This document shows, in pieces, positions 12,400 through 22,871 of a DNA stretch of 64,000 bases. Numbering within the stretch: position 1 is the stretch's first letter; every line of letters starts with the position of its first letter. The translations under genes were made by a program, and so were the position numbers. The notes under the pieces are model-generated. The model had not been told where the DNA came from. It searched no databases and worked only from the letters and a program-made list of their open reading frames with translations. This stretch comes from Syncephalis fuscata (Eukaryota > Zoopagomycota > Zoopagomycetes > Zoopagales > Piptocephalidaceae): positions 1 through 64,000 of the forward strand of contig JAHLTZ010000042.1 of the NCBI GenBank assembly GCA_025786725.1, given 5' to 3'.

Positions 12400-12615
12400 G
12401 AAGCGATGAAAGAGAAAGAAAAGACAAAATCTTATGACAATATGGACAATGGCTGTGATAAATGTGGGGTATTATTGGCTTTTGACGTTTTAGCTTTTGC
12501 AATTATCATAGTCGATGACGCAGTGGTGGATGCTGCTGTTGCAGAAATGCTTATCGTACTGGATAATGTTAATATTGTCTCTGCTGTTATTGTTAGTGTT
12601 GTAGCGAATTATAAA
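12400..12615 (-). pseudogene. truncated 3' end of the PHD-finger gene (fragment 1)
   Basis: This stretch is a diverged copy of the last coding part and 3' flank of the complete gene that ends at 22,872. On the plus strand both carry GATGGCTG(C/T)GATAAA, TTTTGACGTTT-like and GTACTGGATAATG-like blocks in the same order with similar spacing. The open frame on the plus strand (DYRDRVDSRLR...) is an antisense by-product repeated in units 2 and 3, not a gene. No upstream exons of the parent are present. Confidence 0.65.
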
Positions 12616-12846
12616 GATTCAATAAAATGAACATACTGCTTATAGACATATCAAATGTGCATGGAATGTAAATAATATGGCTTACTGCTTTTTATTATCA
12701 AAAGGCGGTCAATTATATAATTACATCTAAGTAAACAAGAATTACACTTGGGACGTGTATAAAAGTAATTGTTTAAGGTTTTTGAGCATAAAAACAAAGA
12801 TTATTATTGCCTAATACGGTAATAATAAATTATTTGACTGCCATGT

Positions 12847-12904
12847 TCAGGATCCGTAAATGGTGATTAACACCAGTTTTAAAAAAATAATCAGGATCCG
12901 TAAA
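12847..12904. mobile_element. tiny insertion with 14-bp direct repeats (insertion 1)
   Basis: A perfect 14-bp direct repeat, TCAGGATCCGTAAA, at 12,847-12,860 and 12,891-12,904 encloses 30 bp. The insert starts with an imperfect palindrome, TGGTGATTAACACCA, and ends in TTTTAAAAAAATAA. A second insert with the same design lies at 13,320-13,378. This fits a target-site duplication around a severely truncated retroelement or a minimal hairpin element. Confidence 0.5.
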
Positions 12905-13064
12905 AAATATTTTTTACATACAGGCGCTATTTTCCATTTACGTGAGAAATAGTTATATAACTAATCATTTTTTTCACCAATGGATAGTATATCATTTTTA
13001 TCCATATTGCCAAGTATATTTACCCAGTTATAAATGCAAATTTACTTTATTAAACGCTATAATT

Positions 13065-13860
13065 TGCTACATTGCTAATAACAACATAAGCAGCAAAGAC
13101 GCCAAAATTATTATCCCAGTTACTTTGTGATAAAAAAAAACAGTGTTTGGCTCCATTCTAACAAAATGCAACGGGTAATATCGATATCATATACGGCTGA
13201 TAACATTGACAGACATACGCTTTCTCAAGTCATTATTCGATGAACATGCATCTTAAACAAAACCGGTTTTTTGCTTTAAAATGTACCGATGTGGTGTTTA
13301 CTATACAATAAATCATCTTATAGGATATGGGCAAAATGGTAATTGACACCATTTTAAAAAAGATAGGATATGAGCAAACAATATTTAAATTAAAAGTTAT
13401 TATCAGATGTTAGTTAAATAGCTAACAACTTGTAAAATGAAAAGAGCAGTTTACTGCTTCAATTAGGCAATTTTATTTTTGTAAAAAAACACTGTTGAGG
13501 TACACTTACGATATGAACAAAGAGGAAATTGGCAATTTGAAACAAGTGAATTTATTTTTAAATTTCCAGCTATACATGGCTGATTATGAACATCCTGTGA
13601 ATGCTTTAAGAGCTGACTACTATGATTGAATCGACCTCGAATTAAGAGAAATATTAAAAAACGGGTTAACAATGTGGATAATGGTTTTGATAAATGCGAA
13701 ACATTCTAAACTCTGAAGTTTTAATTTTAGTAGTTACAATAGAAATAGCTTGACAATAGGTATCGCAGATGTAAAAATACTCTTTATTCTAGATAATGAT
13801 AATATTGCTTCTGTTATTATTGTTAGCAATATAGCAAATTATAATGTTTAATAAAGTAGA
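13065..13860. repeat. partial duplication unit lacking an LPMO gene (unit 1b)
   Basis: Diverged copy of the part of unit 1 at about 11,870-12,640: blocks such as CAGTTACTTTGTGATA, GGCTGATAAC(A/C)TTGACA and GCTTTAAAATGTACCGAT recur in order, followed by a decayed version of the PHD-gene 3' fragment (about 13,560-13,850). No LPMO coding sequence is attached. It is older than units 2 and 3 by sequence difference. Confidence 0.6.
13320..13378. mobile_element. tiny insertion with 16-bp direct repeats (insertion 2)
   Basis: A 16-bp direct repeat with one mismatch (ATAGGATATGGGCAAA at 13,320-13,335; ATAGGATATGAGCAAA at 13,363-13,378) encloses 27 bp: ATGGTAATTGACACCAT followed by TTTAAAAAAG. The homologous position in unit 4 (about 22,556-22,577, TTATACAATATGAGCAATAG) has a single copy of the target and no insert, so it acts as an empty site. 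Confidence 0.55.
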
Positions 13861-15115
13861 ATTTAAATTTATGATCATGTAAATATACTTAATAATTTAA
13901 ATAAAATAACGCACTATTTTTATCATTGATAAAATAAATAAATATATGTCTAGCTTTTACATAAACAAAAAGAAGCGCTTGAGATGTGTGCAAAAAGTAT
14001 TTGTTTACGATTACTGAGCATGACTATCACAGTTATAATTATTTTTACATCATTTTACGTGCTGTTTTCTACAGCAATGATGTGTGCACTGATGCACATC
14101 GCTGCTAACATATTACACCTTTTTACACCTTTTATTGCTTTATTTTATTTAATGTTCGCAGGCTTACTATTGCACATTATTGATATATTTGTTAGCAGAA
14201 CGACGACCTTCATAGTACAATTATCTAGCACTCATCAGCCTAATAGCCAGTTATATTGCTATTAACGCGCTACATGACCAAATAATCGCATAACCGCTCA
14301 GCTATGCTTTTTTATTATTTTTCAACAAACTATTCTTTTGGTTTCTACTTTCATTGCGTTAAAAATTAGCACGAGCAATGTAGCTTATAAACAAATAGTT
14401 TAGCAGCTATATAAACACATATTTTGGTATCAAAGCTATAATAACAATTTCGTCTTTTTATAGCGTTTGTTTGTACTTATAGCTGCATTCTTGCCCTTTT
14501 TGGCGTTGGAAGTTTTGAAAATAGCTTTTCTTTATAACAATATAAGTGTTTTATTGTTACTGTACTCAGGCAGTTGTTTGTTACAACGCCAATAGTATGA
14601 TGGTGTAATGTTGAACAAGCAATCAAATAAGGAAAACGAACATAAGAGGTGGCTTGATCAGATGGTTTAATATTAACTCAATAAAGTAATTTTATCAATA
14701 TTAAATTAATTTAGCAATCAAATACAGTTTAATCAGCAGACTTATAACAGAAGTTGTAACCGTATAAATTATAACAATAAGCTAAGTTAATTAAAGTAAA
14801 AATATTTATTTTATTATTGTTTGAGCAAAAGTATTAATTATTTATAATATTTTTGGAGTTCTATTGGGTGCTACATAGCATAAACTGTGCAGTGAAAGAA
14901 AATGCCAAGTACATAAATGCAACAAAGCTTAAATTAAAACTCCGCTTATTTATGTAATCTAGCTAATTGGAACAGTATAATCACCTTATCATTTGCAAAT
15001 TATATTACTCTACTCTATCCACTTATTCTCTCAATCTTGTACTTGTATATAGTAGCTTTCAATAAGAAACTAAATAATTTATAATTATTCTATATTATAA
15101 TAACATAAATTATTG
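13861..15115. other. intergenic, no convincing gene
   Basis: AT-rich spacer between unit 1b and unit 2. A 93-codon frame at 13,984-14,265 encodes a very hydrophobic peptide, but it lies in diverged repeat sequence, has no homologue I can recall and is probably chance. A TATATAAAC stretch near 14,409 could be a TATA element without a recognisable gene behind it. Confidence 0.5.
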
Positions 15116-15309
15116 CCTAAAAATCACTTCTTTGCATAGCACTTATAGATCAACTTATGTAAAAATAGTAGTCAATTCTGTCAAATAGCTTACAAACAAT
15201 GCCAAAATACTGTACAAATTAAAGCAATAGTTTGCAAAATTATATAAACAAATTAAATTGAACAATGTGGTTCATTAAACTAACAGTATTTATTATCGTG
15301 CACAACTAC

Positions 15310-16149
15310 TCAGTTAATATTAACAGTAGAAGAAGCTACCATTGCTGCGGCATTGAGTACCAAATTATTTCTAGTATTTTGGAGCACTAGAATAAGCAGA
15401 TTTCTTTTCATTTTCAGTTGAACCGTAAGCGCCATTGTCCTTCTTGCCACCTTTCTTGCCACCTTTCTTGCCGCCTTTCTTATCTTCCTTCTTGTCGCCC
15501 TTCTTGCCGCCCTTCTTGCCCTCTTTGGTGACTTTGAAGCATCGTTGTAAACTGGCTTATCACCATTATTTGACTTATCATCTTCAGCCGGTGTGTCTTT
15601 AGCTGGTGTGTCTTTAGCCGGTGCATCTTCATAAGTATCACCAGTTTTCTTGCCAGCGCTAGGTTTGCCACCGCCACCAGAGATGTTGATGTCGGCACAT
15701 TGTTCGTAGTGTTCAATGGTTGTGACAAGATGGGCGGCGTTCCACACCCAACGGAGTACCTTGCGGCCAGTAATGTCCGATGGAATTTCAACTGACCATG
15801 GACCAACCTTGCCTGGAGCAGCACAGCCATCTTTGGAAGCAATTTTGCGAGCATTGCTGAGGTTTTCGTCAAGAATATACACCTCGCACATACCAATATG
15901 TGGAGCAGTAATAGTAAGACCAAGCGTGACAGAGTGGCCTACATCGGTCACCTTACCAGCGGGTTCACCACGGCAAATACCTTTGGTGTTTGGGTTCTTT
16001 ACATCATCAACCAGGTATGAGACCTTGGCGATACCACGAGGTGTTGGGCTGGACATGTAGCCGTGAGCAGATACGCTCGAGATGGTGGACACGGCAAGAA
16101 GCGCGGCGGCGCAAGCGAAAAAACCAATGGTAGAAGCGAATCGAGTCAT
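15310..16149 (-). CDS. secreted AA11-like LPMO, binding module lost (copy B)
   Basis: Signal peptide and catalytic domain are intact and nearly identical to copy A: mature N-terminal HGYMSS, APHIGMC and EHYEQCAD keep the proposed histidine brace and axial Tyr. The linker is shorter (two or three KDTPA-type repeats). Past the linker the long frame is out of register with the family; the sensible alternative frame reads a Gly/Lys repeat (KKGGKKGDKK type) then SAYSSAPKY and a stop near 15,377. Beyond it only the last piece of the binding module survives (GTQCRSNG at about 15,310-15,355). About 125 bp that encode the rest of the module in copy D are replaced by a 14-bp filler. Probably an active-site-intact enzyme that has lost its carbohydrate-binding tail. 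Confidence 0.7.
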   Translation of the reverse strand: MTRFASTIGFFACAAALLAVSTISSVSAHGYMSSPTPRGIAKVSYLVDDVKNPNTKGICRGEPAGKVTDVGHSVTLGLTITAPHIGMCEVYILDENLSNARKIASKDGCAAPGKVGPWSVEIPSDITGRKVLRWVWNAAHLVTTIEHYEQCADINISGGGGKPSAGKKTGDTYEDAPAKDTPAKDTPAEDDKSNNGDKPVYNDASKSPKRARRAARRATRRKIRKAARKVARKVARRTMALTVQLKMKRNLLILVLQNTRNNLVLNAAAMVASSTVNIN

Positions 16150-17394
16150 GATGAATTGAATGTAGTTATTGAATCGAGGACCGGCCTAGTTCAAATGATA
16201 ATCAAAAAATATTTGTCGTTGGTGGTTTGTTTTGAAAATTTAAAAGAGTGATCGATTGAAGGCACAGCCTTGTATATCGTAGTGAGTAGAAATGTAGCAC
16301 TGTTAGAGGAGTTGTGGTTGTTGTGGTAATCAAGTAGAGAAATGACTGTTACTTGTCGTTTATATACTAGACAAAAGTTGGGAGGCGACATTAATAGCGC
16401 AACGCAAATGTCACATGCATCTCCGTAACTCGACCAATCTAAGTAAGAATGGAACCGTACGAAACAAATCATGACCAAACAGTATAAGGATCTTCGCCTA
16501 TACTGTGTAGTGTCGACATAGGATGACGGATATGTCTTATCACACAATTGCTAAATATGTAAACGTAGTCAATGTCACGGGCCAGTTTGAACTGGTTTTA
16601 TTTTTATCGAAGCTAATTGCACTAGCACTATTAAATATAATGGTGCGTCAATATATACTACTATATATTTAAGTATTAAATTGCTTAATTCACTAATTCT
16701 TTGTTTGGAATATTATTCATAAATCAAACACTGTTTATTCAAAGCGGTGTTTCCAAGTATAGCCGCTTATAGTGAAACTGTTGAATGACTGTTTTCAGAC
16801 CCACAAAAGTCTATGATGGTCAAACGCGGTAACGTAGTGTAAATGCTGATAGCCAAAAGTGCTCAATTAATTATGAAACGTTTGGTAACTGGCACTACCA
16901 TGAAAGCAGTACAGATCCCAAATTAATGGTGCAACTGTCCTATGCTAAATAAAAAGTGTTGGTTTCATCCAAGACAACGTAGCGGATAATGACAGCACTA
17001 TAGAATAATGCTGACAATTAAACGTTTATTGAGCCATTATTGCAACAAATATATACTTCAAATAAACTGGATCTGCTTTAAAATGTACCAATAAGTTGGC
17101 TAACATACAATATAAAAATAATATAGAGTTAGATTTAGTATCTACTAGTGATTGGCTAGCTAGTAATTTGTAAAATGAGTATTGCAGCCTATTAACTCAA
17201 TCAGAATTTTTTTCGTATAAAGGTACGGCCGTGGCACGTTCACAACGTGAGCAAATATTTGAATTGGTAGCCTGAAACAAGTGATTTATTTGTGAAATTG
17301 TAGCTGTACATGGCTAAATACCACCATTTTACGGATGTATCAGGAATTAACGACTATCGTGACCGAGTAGACTCCAGGCTAAGGGGAGTGATGA

Positions 17395-17605
17395 AAGAGA
17401 AAGAAAAGGCAAGGTTTCATGGTAATATGGACGATGGCTGTGATAAATGTGGGGTATTATTGGCTTTTGACGTTTTAGCTTTTGCAATTATCATAGTCGA
17501 TGACGCAGTGGTGGATGCTGCTGTTGCAGAAATGCTTACGTACTGGATAATGTTAATATTGTCTCTGCTGTTATTGTTAGTGTTGTAGCGAATTATAAAG
17601 ATTCA
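17395..17605 (-). pseudogene. truncated 3' end of the PHD-finger gene (fragment 2)
   Basis: Same relic as in unit 1: homologous to the 3' end of the gene ending at 22,872, with the GATGGCTGTGATAAA and GTCGATGACGCAGT blocks. Breaks off at the same internal point (…GTAGCGAATTATAAAG) as fragments 1 and 3, so all three descend from one truncation event. Confidence 0.65.
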
Positions 17606-18003
17606 ATAAATGAACATACTGCTTATAGACATATCAAATGTGCATGGAATGTAAATAATATGGCTTACTGCTTTTTATTATCAAAAGGTGGTTAATTATA
17701 TAATTACATCTAAGTAAACAAGAATTACACTTGGGACGTGTATAAAAGTAATTGTTTAAGGTTTTTGAGCATAAAAACAAAGATTATTATTGCCTAATAT
17801 GGTAATAATAATTATTGTTAAAATTGCTTTGCATAGTATTTATAGATCAACTTATGTAAAAATAGTAGTCAATTCTGTCAAATAGCTTAAAACAATGCCA
17901 AAATACTGTACAAATTAAGCAATAGTTTGCAATATTATATAAACAAATTAAATTGAACAATATGGTTATTAAACTAACAGTATTTATTATCGTGCACAAT
18001 ACT

Positions 18004-18844
18004 CAGTTAATATTACAGTAGAAGAAGCTACCATTGCTGCGGCATTGAGTACCAAATTATTTCTAGTATTTTGGAGCACTAGAATAAGCAGATTTCTTTT
18101 CATTTTCAGTTGAACCGTAAGCGCCATTGTCCTTCTTGCCACCTTTCTTGCCACCTTTCTTGCCGCCTTTCTTATCTTCCTTCTTGTCGCCCTTCTTGCC
18201 GCCCTTCTTGCCGCTCTTTGGTGACTTTGAGCATCGTTGTAAACTGACTTATCACCATTATTTGACTTATCATCTTCAGCCGGTCTAGCTGTGTCTTTAG
18301 CTGGTGTGTCTTTAGCGGTGCATCTTCATAAGTATCGCCAGTTTTCTTGCCAGCGCTAGGTTTGCCACCGCCACCAGAGATGTTGATATCGGCACATTGT
18401 TCGTAGTGTTCAATGGTTGTGACAAGATGGGCGGCGTTCCACACCCAACGGAGTACCTTGCGGCCAGTAATGTCCGATGGAATTTCAACTGACCATGGAC
18501 CAACCTTGCCTGGAGCAGCACAGCCATCTTTGGAAGCAATCTTGCGAGCATTGCTGAGGTTTTCGTCAAGAATATACACCTCGCACATACCAATATGTGG
18601 AGCAGTAATAGTAAGACCAAGCGTGACAGAGTGGCCTACATGGTCACCTTACCAGCGGATTCGCCACGGCAAATACCTTTGGTGTTTGGGTTCTTTACAT
18701 CATCAACCAGGTATGAGACCTTGGCGATACCACGAGGTTTGGGCTGGACATGTAGCCGTGAGCAGATACGCTCGAGATGGTGGACACGGCAAGAAGCGCG
18801 GCGGCGCAAGCGGAAAAACCAATGGTAGAAGCGAATCGAGTCAT
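18004..18844 (-). pseudogene. LPMO copy C with multiple frame breaks
   Basis: Same gene as copy B, including the same deletion of the binding module. The start at 18,844 reads through the signal peptide to HGYMSS, but single-base losses break the frame near 18,737 (GAGGTTTGGG where copy B has GAGGTGTTGGG), near 18,640 (ACATGGTC against ACATCGGTC) and near 18,315 (TAGCGGTG against TAGCCGGTG), and a few extra bases appear near 18,285. The active-site codons themselves (APHIG, EHYEQC) are unchanged. Either a very recent pseudogene or, more likely, a real gene with poor consensus in a repeat. Confidence 0.6.
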
Positions 18845-20074
18845 GATGAATTGAATGTAGTTATTGAATCAGGACCGGCCTAGTTCAAATGATAATCAAA
18901 AAATATTTGTCGTTGGTGGTTGTTTTGAAAATTTAAAAAGTGATCGATTGAAGGCACAGCCTTGTATATCGTAGTGAGTAGAAATGTAGCACTGTTAGAG
19001 GAGTTGTGGTTGTTGTGGTAATCAAGTGAGAAATGGACTGTTACTTGTCGTTTATATACTAGACAAAAGTTGGGAGGCGACATTAATAGCGCAACGCAAA
19101 TGTCACATGCATCTCCGTAGCTCGACCAATCTAAGTAAGAATGGAACCGTACGAAACAAATCATGACCAAACAGTATAAGGATCTTCGCCTATACTGTGT
19201 AGTGTCGACATAGGATACGGTATGTCTTATCACACAATTGCTAAATATGTAAACGTAGTCAATGTCACGGGCCAGTTTGAACTGGTTTTATTTTTATCGA
19301 AGCTAATTGCACTAGCACTATTAAATATAATGGTGCGTCAATGATATACTACTATATATTTAAGTATTAAATTGCTTAATTACTAATTCTTTATTTGGAA
19401 TATTATTCATAAATCAAACACTGTTTATTCAAAGCGGTGTTTCCAAGTATAGCCGCTTATAGTGAAACTGTTGAATGACTGTTTTCAGACCACAAAAGTC
19501 TATGATGGTCAAACGCGGTAACGTAGTGTAAATGCTGATAGCCAAAAGTGCTCAATTAATTATGAAACGTTTGGTAACTGGCCTACCATGAAAGCAGTAC
19601 AGATCCCAAATTAATGGTGCAACTGTCCTATGCTAAATAAAAAGTGCTTGGTTTCATCCAAGACAACGTAGCGGATAATGACAGCACTGTAGAATAATGC
19701 TGACAATTAAACGTATTATTGAGCCATTATTGCAACAAATATATACTTCAAATAAACTGGATCTGCTTTAAAATGTACCAATAAGTTGCTAAATACAATA
19801 TAAAAATAATATAGAGTTAGATTTAGTATCTATAGTGATTGGCTAGCTAGTAATTTGTAAAATGAGTATTGCAGCCTATTAACTCATCAGAATTTTTTTC
19901 GTATAAAGGTACGCCGTGGCACGTTCACAACGTGAGCAAATATTTGAATTGGTAGCCTGAAACAAGTGATTTATTTGTGAAATTGTAGCTGTACATGGCT
20001 AAATACCACCATTTTACGGATGTATCAGGAATTAACGACTATCGTGACCGAGTAGACTCCAGGCTAAGGGGAGT

Positions 20075-20295
20075 GATGAAAGAGAAAGAAAAGGCAAGGT
20101 TTCATGGTAATATGGATGATGGCTGTGATAAATGTGGGGTATTATTGGCTTTTGACGTTTTAGCTTTTGCAATTATTATAGTCGATGACGCAGTGATGGA
20201 TGCTGCTGTTGCAGAAATGCTTATCGTACTGGATAATGTTAATATTGTCTCTGCTGTTATTGTTAGTGTTGTAGCGAATTATAAAGATTCAATAA
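20075..20295 (-). pseudogene. truncated 3' end of the PHD-finger gene (fragment 3)
   Basis: Third copy of the relic, nearly identical to fragment 2 and ending at the same breakpoint. Followed by the same 200-bp tail as in units 1 and 2. Confidence 0.65.
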
Positions 20296-20507
20296 AGTGA
20301 ACATACTGCTTATAGACATATCAAATGTGCATGGAATGTAAATAATATGGCTTACTGCTTTTTATTATCAAAAGGCGGTTAATTATATAATTACATCTAA
20401 GTAAACAAGAATTACACTTGGGACGTGTATAAAAGTAATTGTTTAAGGTTTTTGAGCATAAAAACAAAGATATTATTGCCTAATATGGTAATAATAAATT
20501 ATTATCT

Positions 20508-22871
20508 AAAATTGCTTTGCATAGCATTATAGACAATTATGTTAAAATAGTAGTCAATTCTGTAATAGCTTACAACAATAAAATACTGTACAATTAAGCA
20601 ATAGTTTGCATATTTATATAAACAAATTAAATTGAACAATATTTTATTAAACTAACAGTATTTATTATCGTGCACAACTACTTATTTAATATCCACAGTA
20701 GAGGGCATTACCACTGCCGCGGCATTGAGTACCGGATGCGCATGTGACCCAAGAGTAAGAGCCTCTATTGCATTGGCCAATTTTGGCGCCATCACACTTA
20801 AATTCGCCATCCTTGCAGCTATCACCAGCACCACGTATTCTGAAGGTTTTGGAGCTTCAGCATCATCAGATTTCTTTTCAACTTCAGTTGAAGTTGAATC
20901 ATAAGAATTGGTATTTTTCTTATTGCCTTTCTTGCCACCCTTCTTACCGCTCTTTGATGGCTTATCTTCAGTTGGTGTATAGCTGGCTGGCGCATCTTCA
21001 GCTGGCTTATTTCAGCTGGCGTATCTTCAGCTGGCGTATCTTCAGCTGGCGTATCTTCAGCTGGTGTGTCTTTAGCTGGTGCACCTTTATAAGACTCATC
21101 AGCTTTCTTGCCGGCTAGGTTTGCCACCGCCACCAGAGATGTTGATATCGGCACATTGTTCGTAGTGTTCAATGGTTGTGACAAGATGGGCGGCGTTCCA
21201 CACCCAACGGAGTACCTTGCGGCCAGTAATGTCCGATGGAATTTCAACTGACCATGGACCAACCTTGCCTGGAGCAGCACAACCATCTTTGGAAGCAATC
21301 TTACGAGGATTGTCGAGGTTTTCGTCAAGAATATACACCTCGCACATACCAATATGTGGAGCAGTAATAGTAAGACCAAGCGTGACAGAGTGGCCTACAT
21401 TGGTCACCTTACCAGCGGGTTCACCACGGCAAATACCTTTGGTGTTTGGGTTCTTTACATCATCAACCAGGTATGAGACCTTGGCATACCACGAGGTGCT
21501 GGGCTGGACATGTAGCCGTGAGCAGATACGCTCGAGATGGTGGACACGGCAAGAAGCGCGGCGGCGCAAGCGGAAAAACCAATGGTAGAAGCGAATCGAG
21601 TCATGATGAATTGAATGTAGTTATTGAATCGAGGACCGGCCTAGTTCAAATGATAATCAAAAAATATTTGTCGCTGGTGGTTCGTTTTGAAAACTTAAAA
21701 AGCGTAATGTATCAAAGGCACGGCCTTGTATATCGTAGTGAGTAGAAATGTAGCACTGTTAGAGGAGTTGTGGTTGTTGGTGGTAATCAAATGGAGAAAT
21801 GGACTTGTTACTTGTCGTTTATATACTAAACAAATGCCGCATAATAACATTAATAGTGCGATACAAAACACCACATGCATCTCCGTAATCCAGTCAATCT
21901 AAGCAAATTATAGTCACACGAAACAAAATCACTGACCAAACAGTGTAGGGATCTTCGCCTTTACTGCATAAACGTCGGCTTGAAATGACGAATACACTTA
22001 TTACACAGTGACTAACTACGTAACATAGTCGTACTATAGGCCAATTTGAACCAGCTTTACTAATTACTATCAAATATATAGTGCGCAAATAATATATTAC
22101 TACACAATCTTATTAATTTATGAATCTACTATTCAAAAATGTTATTCATAAATCAAACATTGTTTATCTAAAATGGTATTTTTGAACATATCCGTATATA
22201 GTGAAACAGCTGTTTAGTTGTTTTCATGCCCATAGAAGTTTATGGTAGCCGAGTACGGCAACATAAAACAATATGAATAGCCAAGAATGCTCAATTAATC
22301 ATGAAACGCTCGGCAACTAACGCTACGATTGAAGTACAATTACCGAATTTATCATCACAGTTACTTTGTGCCAGTCAAAACAGCGCTTGGCTCCATTCTA
22401 ATACGACGCAGCGGTAATATCGGTATCATATGTGACTGGTAACTTTGACCAACAAACGCTTTCTCGAGCCACTGTTTCGATGGAGTATGCATCTGAAACA
22501 AAAAAGGATTTTTGCTTTAAATGTACCAATATGGTAACTCTATACAATAAATCACTTTATACAATATGAGCAATAGTATATATAATAAATTATTATTTTC
22601 TACTAACTACACAGCTAGCCATTTGTAAAATGAAAAATATAGTTTATTGTTTTAATCGGTCAATTCCACTTTGTAAAAAGCTGCATGTAAATTCACAATG
22701 TAGGCAGATAACAAATTGACAATTTGAAACAAGTGGATTTATTTGTAAATTCTTAGTTACACACAACCCATATTTTTAACCTGTGGATGCTTAGGAACTA
22801 GCAACTAGCGACTACTATCACCAAACAACATGCTCCCAAATTAAGGGGCGAGAGAAAGGAGAGGCAAAGTT
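20508..22871. repeat. duplication unit 4, adjoining the complete PHD-finger gene
   Basis: Same order as the other units (3' flank, LPMO copy D, 5' flank, intergenic block), but here the PHD-gene sequence continues into the full-length gene at 22,872-25,686. This is therefore the arrangement from which the truncated units derive. Confidence 0.7.
20686..21604 (-). pseudogene. LPMO copy D, both domains present but frame broken
   Basis: Starts at 21,604 with the family signal peptide. The catalytic domain (APHIGMCEVYIL, EHYEQCADINIS) and a complete CBM19-like module (FKCDGAKIGQCNRG, CASGTQCR, LYCGY) can both be read, but in different frames. Losses lie near 21,485 (TTGGCATACC against TTGGCGATACC), near 21,113 (GCCGGCTAGG against GCCAGCGCTAGG) and near 21,010. 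The linker is a run of AEDTP repeats. The domain order is that of copy A, so this locus is the likely parent of B and C before they lost the module. May be intact if the gaps are assembly errors. Confidence 0.6.

Larger units (their letters stand above)
10003..12830. repeat. segmental duplication unit 1 (LPMO copy A plus PHD-gene 3' fragment)
   Basis: First and most diverged of the segments that share the same order: a 3' flank with the landmark AATAGTAGTCAATTCTG, an LPMO-like gene on the minus strand, its conserved 5' region, an intergenic stretch with CAGTTACTTTGTG, then a truncated 3' end of the PHD-finger gene and about 200 bp ending near AAGATTATTATTGCC. Related units begin near 15,116, 17,820 and 20,508. 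Homology was read by eye; boundaries are approximate. Confidence 0.75.
15116..17819. repeat. segmental duplication unit 2
   Basis: About 2.7 kb, nearly identical to unit 3 (17,820-20,507) over its whole length: LPMO copy B, conserved 5' flank, intergenic block and PHD-gene 3' fragment. The two differ mostly by single-base gaps, so the duplication is recent. Confidence 0.8.
17820..20507. repeat. segmental duplication unit 3
   Basis: Near-identical tandem copy of unit 2 (offset about 2.70 kb) and followed directly by unit 4 (offset about 2.69 kb). Differences from unit 2 are dominated by single missing bases scattered through coding and non-coding sequence alike. Confidence 0.8.

Noticed and set aside
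12295-12630. Plus-strand frame DYRDRVDSRLR..., repeated at 17,310 and 19,995
   Set aside because: It is antisense to the truncated 3' end of the PHD-finger gene; the equivalent frame exists opposite the intact parent at 22,882-23,166. Repetition comes from segmental duplication, not from a gene family.
13984-14265. Hydrophobic 93-residue frame
   Set aside because: Lies in diverged repeat-derived AT-rich DNA, has no homologues I recognise and hydrophobic residues are expected from T-rich codons.
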